Position numbers and translations under genes: made by a program. A DNA stretch of 64,000 nucleotides from Rariglobus sp041662485 (GTDB lineage: Bacteria > Verrucomicrobiota > Verrucomicrobiia > Opitutales > Opitutaceae): assembly GCA_041662485.1 (NCBI GenBank), contig JBAZSJ010000015.1:33765-97764 (forward strand). The letters run 5' to 3'. The first letter of the stretch is position 1. Each line of letters opens with the position of its first letter. Below, one piece after another: positions 60,162 through 64,000 of this stretch. The notes under the pieces were generated by a model that saw nothing but the letters and a program-made list of their open reading frames with translations, did no database searches and was not told the origin of the DNA.

Positions 60162-61421
60162 TTACTTGGTCAGCGGCTTCAGCAGCGCGAACTTTCCGCT
60201 CGCGGCCGGCGCGATCAGGCGCTTGCGAAACGCCACCACCCGGGCGTCCGGCCCGAGCATCGCGGCCAGCGCCGCCTCGACCGACTTCGGGGCAACCTCG
60301 TCGGCCACGTAGTGAAAATCCCACCGGTTCTCCGTCGTCTGCACCAAACTGTAGTGCCAGCAGCTGAAGTCCGCCGGCAGCGCCGCATCGATCTCCGACG
60401 GCGACACCAAGGAGCCATCCGCACGGAAGTAGAGCCCGCCTTCGCGGCCCAGCAGACGATAGCCCGTCGGCGTGCGGCGCACGATGTCGCCCGTGTGGTA
60501 ACGCAGAAGCGGCATCGCCTCGCGGTCGCGCGTGGTCACAAAAATCTGAAACACCTCGGGCAGGTCGCGATAAGGCGCAAGCTCGACGAAGACGTTGTCG
60601 TCAATCACGCGCGAATCGTCCTTAAACGCGCCGCCGATAAAAATATAACCCGCCTCGGTCGAACCGTAGAGATCCACCTGCGACGAACAGGGAAACACCT
60701 CGGCGATCCGGCGGCTGTGCTGAAGGCTCGCCTTGCCGTAGGTGAGGATGACCACCTTGACGCTCGGCACCGTGACCCCGCGCTTTTTCACCGCGCGGGC
60801 CAGCAACGAAAGATAAACCGGCTCGCCTTCGAGCACCTCGGGCTGCACCGCCTGCACCTCGGTGACGATGCGATCCCACTCGCTCTCCGGAAACACGAAC
60901 GGATCGCTGGTGAGGTTGAGGTAAACCGTGCCGTCGAAATAGCGGTGCGGAAACGGATGATCCTCGTAGGGACAGATGTTGCTCGAACATCCCACCGGGG
61001 CCAACACGCACTTGCGGTAGGGCCGGTCGGCGTAGGGCGCGAGCAGCGGATGCGCACGGTAGGCGCGCGCGGTCTGGGCGTTCCACCACCCGTCCTCCAT
61101 GATGACCGTCATCGGCGACTGCGTCGTTCCGCCGGTCGATTCGTATTCGAACTTGCGATCAACAAGACCGCGCTCGATCACCGCGTAATCCGCGAAAAAC
61201 GCCTGATGTCCCCGCTCGACGATCTCCTTCTTGGAAAGCGCGGGAATCTCCCGGTAGCACGACCACTGCAAAGGCTCGGAGTGAAGCGGGAACCGCTGCG
61301 CATAAAGCGGACTGCGCCTGTAGATCTTGCGGATTTCCGACTCAAGGCTGACGGGCAGCCGCTCTCCAGAAACAGACTCCAGAACGGCGGGTAAATTGGC
61401 AAACGTGGGCGCGGACGACAT
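60162..61421 (-). CDS. Phenylacetate-CoA ligase-like adenylate-forming enzyme
   Basis: Motifs of the AMP-binding PaaK/CapK group: FEYESTGGTTQSPMTVIM (P-loop), VDLYGSTEAGYIF and LLRYHTGDIVRRTPTGYRL. The final Lys region (PAASGKFALLKPL) is present. It activates a carboxylic acid with ATP. The substrate is unknown, and CapK-type members act in polysaccharide synthesis. ATG 61421 is taken. Length is 419. Confidence 0.8.
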   Translation of the reverse strand: MSSAPTFANLPAVLESVSGERLPVSLESEIRKIYRRSPLYAQRFPLHSEPLQWSCYREIPALSKKEIVERGHQAFFADYAVIERGLVDRKFEYESTGGTTQSPMTVIMEDGWWNAQTARAYRAHPLLAPYADRPYRKCVLAPVGCSSNICPYEDHPFPHRYFDGTVYLNLTSDPFVFPESEWDRIVTEVQAVQPEVLEGEPVYLSLLARAVKKRGVTVPSVKVVILTYGKASLQHSRRIAEVFPCSSQVDLYGSTEAGYIFIGGAFKDDSRVIDDNVFVELAPYRDLPEVFQIFVTTRDREAMPLLRYHTGDIVRRTPTGYRLLGREGGLYFRADGSLVSPSEIDAALPADFSCWHYSLVQTTENRWDFHYVADEVAPKSVEAALAAMLGPDARVVAFRKRLIAPAASGKFALLKPLTK

Positions 61422-61500
61422 TGCTTGAAGCCAAGACCGTAGTCTCCCGCCCCACCCTGTCAAACGACGCGGACAGGAAAACCTGCGCCTGTTTCAACGC

Positions 61501-62076
61501 TCAGCGAGCGGCCTTCAACTCGGCCCAGCGCGGAGCGAACAACAACAACGCGTTCAAAACGAGCGAATGGGTGATGCGTCCCGAGTGCGCCCAGGCGTAA
61601 ACCTCGTCGACCGGCAGCATGCCGACCGCGATCTCTTCGTCCGCATCCCACTCCAGCGCAGCCGTGCGCACCGCGTCTTCGACGAGCACCAGATGACAGC
61701 GGTTGTTCATGATGGCGGGATTGGGATTCACCGAGCCGAGCAGTCGCGCCGTCTTCCCGACAAAGCCCGTCTCCTCCTGCAACTCGCGCAGGCCGGCCGC
61801 GACCGGGTCTTCCCCGCGCTCGATCACCCCGCCCGGGATTTCCCACGAAAATCCATCGATGCCGAAACGAAACTGGTTCACGAGGACGAGGTGGTGATCG
61901 GGCGTGAGCGCGACGACGTTCACCCAATCGGGCGTATCGATGACGATAAACTCCCGCTCGGTTCCGCGCACCGGATGACGGTAGCCCACCCCGCGCACAT
62001 CGAAGATGCGGGTGCTCGCCAGCGGGCGAGAGGCGCCTTTTTCCCAAGGGGAGGGTTGCGCGGAATCGGAGTTCAT
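61501..62076 (-). CDS. NUDIX hydrolase
   Basis: The Nudix box (GGVIERGEDPVAAGLRELQE plus ETGF) is intact, with the earlier FSWEIPGG. The N-terminal RGTEREFIVIDTPDWVNVVA and LVLVNQFRFGIDG match ADP-ribose pyrophosphatase-like members. ATG 62076 is chosen (62082 is possible). Length is 191. Confidence 0.88.
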   Translation of the reverse strand: MNSDSAQPSPWEKGASRPLASTRIFDVRGVGYRHPVRGTEREFIVIDTPDWVNVVALTPDHHLVLVNQFRFGIDGFSWEIPGGVIERGEDPVAAGLRELQEETGFVGKTARLLGSVNPNPAIMNNRCHLVLVEDAVRTAALEWDADEEIAVGMLPVDEVYAWAHSGRITHSLVLNALLLFAPRWAELKAAR

Positions 62077-62080
62077 GGGC

Positions 62081-62116
62081 AAAAAAAGCCTCCCGACCGG
62101 TGAAGGCTGGGAGGCT
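62081..62116 (-). terminator. Rho-independent terminator of the LysM gene
   Basis: AGCCTCCC (62087-62094) pairs with GGGAGGCT (62109-62116), followed on the minus strand by seven T. It overlaps the NUDIX start region by no bases. Confidence 0.8.
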
Positions 62117-62141
62117 AAAGTATCAGGAAATCAACAACCGC

Positions 62142-62663
62142 TTACCTCTTGGCGGGCAGCTTGATCTTCTGGCCGACGTGGAGCTTGGAGGGATTCACGC
62201 CGGGATTGACCGTCACGATGTCAGCCGGGGAAACGCCGGTGGCGCGGGCGATCTTGGCGAACGTGTCGCCAGACTTGATGATATACTCGTCGGGACCGGC
62301 GACGGCGGGGGCGGCGGGACCGGCCTTGCCCGCCTTGACGGGGGCCTTGGCGGATTCCTGAACCTTGGTGATTTCACCGCGGATGTTGCCCATTTCCTGG
62401 GCGACGGAAGTGAAGGCGGCCTGCGTGTCGCTCGCGAGCTTGCCGATGCTGGCGTTGGCCTTGTCGGCGGCGGCGGCGGCATTGCGGGCCTGGGTCTCGG
62501 CCTCGCCGATGGCTGTGACTTGGGCTTCAACCTTGGCGTTAAGCTCGGTTTTGGCGGTCGAGATCTTGGCCAGCGCTACGCCGGAAAGGATGATTGCAAG
62601 CACGCCGACGATCACACCGGCGACCGGCAGGTAGCTGTTATTCTCACGAGAGATGGTATCCAT
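62142..62663 (-). CDS. Membrane-anchored LysM protein
   Basis: One N-terminal membrane helix (LPVAGVIVGVLAIILSGVAL) precedes a coiled coil (residues 35-100, AKVEAQVTAIGEAETQARNA), an Ala/Pro linker and a C-terminal LysM domain (YIIKSGDTFAKIARATGVSP, VNPGVNPSKLHVGQKIKLPA) binding peptidoglycan. It links inner membrane and cell wall. Length is 173. Confidence 0.88.
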   Translation of the reverse strand: MDTISRENNSYLPVAGVIVGVLAIILSGVALAKISTAKTELNAKVEAQVTAIGEAETQARNAAAAADKANASIGKLASDTQAAFTSVAQEMGNIRGEITKVQESAKAPVKAGKAGPAAPAVAGPDEYIIKSGDTFAKIARATGVSPADIVTVNPGVNPSKLHVGQKIKLPAKR

Positions 62664-62809
62664 TTAGATAAAAAAGATTTGAACCTGAGAATTGCGCGGA
62701 AACCAAAAGCTAAGCAAGCCGAGATTATGGAGACTTTCACGGCAACGTAACATGGAAGAGATTGCATTGACACTGTGAGATGAGACGAAAGCCTGTCCCC
62801 CTCTCGTCG

Positions 62810-62886
62810 CGGGGTGTAGCTTAGTCTGGTAGAGCGCCTGGTTTGGGACCAGGAGGTCGTAGGTTCGAATCCTATCGCCCCGACCA
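62810..62886 (+). tRNA. tRNA-Pro(UGG)
   Basis: A 77-base tRNA with encoded CCA. Acceptor CGGGGTG pairs with CGCCCCG. The anticodon stem CCTGG/CCAGG encloses TTTGGGA with anticodon TGG, and the T-loop is TTCGAAT. No element is inserted at this tRNA. Confidence 0.96.
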
Positions 62887-62910
62887 GAGAGGTTTTTCCC
62901 GTTGTCCGCC

Positions 62911-63867
62911 ATGACGCCTTCCGCACGGACTCCAGACAAGGTATTCGGCCAAGCGACCGCATTTCACTGCTACCTGCCGATCCCGGACGAGGTGTTTCAC
63001 GGCGGCATCTACGTAACAAGCGTTGGTCACGGAACAACCGAACCCCAAGAGAGTTATCCGCCAAAAAAACACCCGGCGCTCTATCATTTCAATTGGGCTC
63101 AAGGCCGGGTTTTGCCGGAATTCTCCTTGATGCTCCTGACGGCCGGAAGCGGCGTTTTTGAATCACGGGAAACCGGTCAAACCAACGTGCAGGCGGGCAC
63201 CGCCATCCTGCTGTTTCCCGACGTCTGGCACCGCTACGCCCCGGCACCGGAAACCGGTTGGACGGAAAAATGGGTGCATTTCAACGGCGAACTCGCCCAC
63301 CGCCTGCTGGAGCAAGGCGTCATCTCGCCCGACAAGCCGGTGATTCCGCTGTCCGATTCCGTCCCCGCCGAGCGAGCCTTCGACCACCTGATCGATCATG
63401 TGAGAGGAGCGCCCACATCCAACTCCCTGCTTGTTTCACTGATGGCGCTGGGTGCGCTCACCGCCGTCATCGGTCCCGCCGACCAACCGCCGCCGGCCAT
63501 CAAGACGCCCGCCACCGAATCAAACACCGACCCGATGATCGCCGCCGCGCGCGACATCATCTGGACGCGCAGCCACAAGGTGCTCTCCGTGGCCGACGTG
63601 GTGGCGGTGCTCGGTGTCGAACGCCGCACGCTCGAACGCCGTTTCGCCGCGAAGCTCGGCCACACGGTGCTCGACGAGATCATCCAATGCCGTTTCCGCC
63701 GCGCCGAACGCCTGCTGAGCGAGACCGACCTGCCGATCAAGACCATCGTCACCCTCGCCGGCTTCGGCAGCATCGAAAACATGCGCCAAGTCTTCATGGC
63801 CGAAACCGGCCTCTCCGCCGCCGGCTACCGGAGACGTCAGCAGCAGCACCGGAAGCGGGCAGGATGA
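62911..63867 (+). CDS. AraC-family transcriptional regulator
   Basis: The N-terminal 180 residues form a cupin-type sensor (FHCYLPIPDEVFHGGIYVTS, GTAILLFPDVWHRYAPAPET). The C-terminal 100 residues hold two helix-turn-helix motifs (LSVADVVAVLGVERRTLERR, LPIKTIVTLAGFGSIENMRQ). ATG 62911 is preferred to TTG 62902. Similar regulators control sugar use. No target operon lies within the window. The bases after 63867 show nothing definite. Confidence 0.88.
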   Translation: MTPSARTPDKVFGQATAFHCYLPIPDEVFHGGIYVTSVGHGTTEPQESYPPKKHPALYHFNWAQGRVLPEFSLMLLTAGSGVFESRETGQTNVQAGTAILLFPDVWHRYAPAPETGWTEKWVHFNGELAHRLLEQGVISPDKPVIPLSDSVPAERAFDHLIDHVRGAPTSNSLLVSLMALGALTAVIGPADQPPPAIKTPATESNTDPMIAAARDIIWTRSHKVLSVADVVAVLGVERRTLERRFAAKLGHTVLDEIIQCRFRRAERLLSETDLPIKTIVTLAGFGSIENMRQVFMAETGLSAAGYRRRQQQHRKRAG

Positions 63868-64000
63868 TGCTGCTAAGGAGCCTCTGAAAAACGATCCGTT
63901 ATTGCCGTGCGATGAGCACGACGGGTTTTTGAGCGGGAGAGAAACGGAAAAACCGGCAGGGAATCGTCATTTTTCGAGTGGTTTGGGGTGATTGCGAGAC

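Noticed and set aside
63885..64000. Possible insertion-sequence end (GGAGCCTCTGAAAAACG) at the right edge
   Set aside because: It resembles some IS5-type termini, but the window ends before any transposase could be read.

Overview
The window is high-GC chromosomal DNA from what looks like a member of the Verrucomicrobiota, most likely the Opitutaceae. This is inferred from gene content, not from a marker gene: an exosortase with a PEP-CTERM protein, a DUF5069-gluconokinase fusion, paired leaderless GH10-like glycosidases beside a LacI regulator, a three-gene succinate dehydrogenase with a single cytochrome b subunit, and many GTAGG...CCTAC intergenic hairpins.

Layout. 1-962: an IS630-family transposase gene, cut by the window edge and interrupted by a 136-bp inverted-repeat element in a TA site. 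1155-2747: a type IV pilin, rsfS and nadD. 2791-23475: a 20.7-kb integrative element at the 3' end of a tRNA-Leu(UAA) gene, with a large serine recombinase at its right end. 23683-49055: ordinary chromosome (sugar dehydrogenase, transglutaminase, amidase, small heat-shock proteins, aminotransferase, DusB, FKBP, DEAD-box helicase, RNA-binding protein, PilT-like ATPase, uracil salvage, a GH10/glucarate-dehydratase-like locus, a Ski2-like helicase). 49231-51306: a small accessory operon with a HipA-like kinase and a DUF3037 protein. 51389-63867: exosortase, YebC, SdhCAB, a TPR-like protein, a PEP-CTERM protein, an adenylate-forming ligase, NUDIX, LysM, tRNA-Pro and an AraC regulator.

The element is the part to study. 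Its ends share TGGTGC with the tRNA acceptor end, and joining the outer flanks rebuilds tRNA-Leu followed directly by nadD. Just upstream of the recombinase lies an inverted copy of the joined ends: 289 bp identical to the left end plus 145 bp identical to the recombinase 3' end, sharing the 6-bp core. This is an internal inverted attP. The backbone encodes two VirD4/TraG-like ATPases, a replication-relaxation protein, a CHC2 primase whose TOPRIM residues are replaced, and a four-gene operon of ATPase, zinc-ribbon, membrane and CsgG-like proteins. Cargo includes a TIR protein, a two-gene unknown operon, an XRE regulator, a 4-TM transporter with a SET methyltransferase, and an AT-richer block (two HEPN-like proteins, a SLATT-like 2TM protein, HNH nuclease, unknowns). 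That block lies between two direct repeats whose outer parts are identical while their palindromic centres differ. This architecture is a candidate cargo-exchange site and possible defence module; those roles are inferences.
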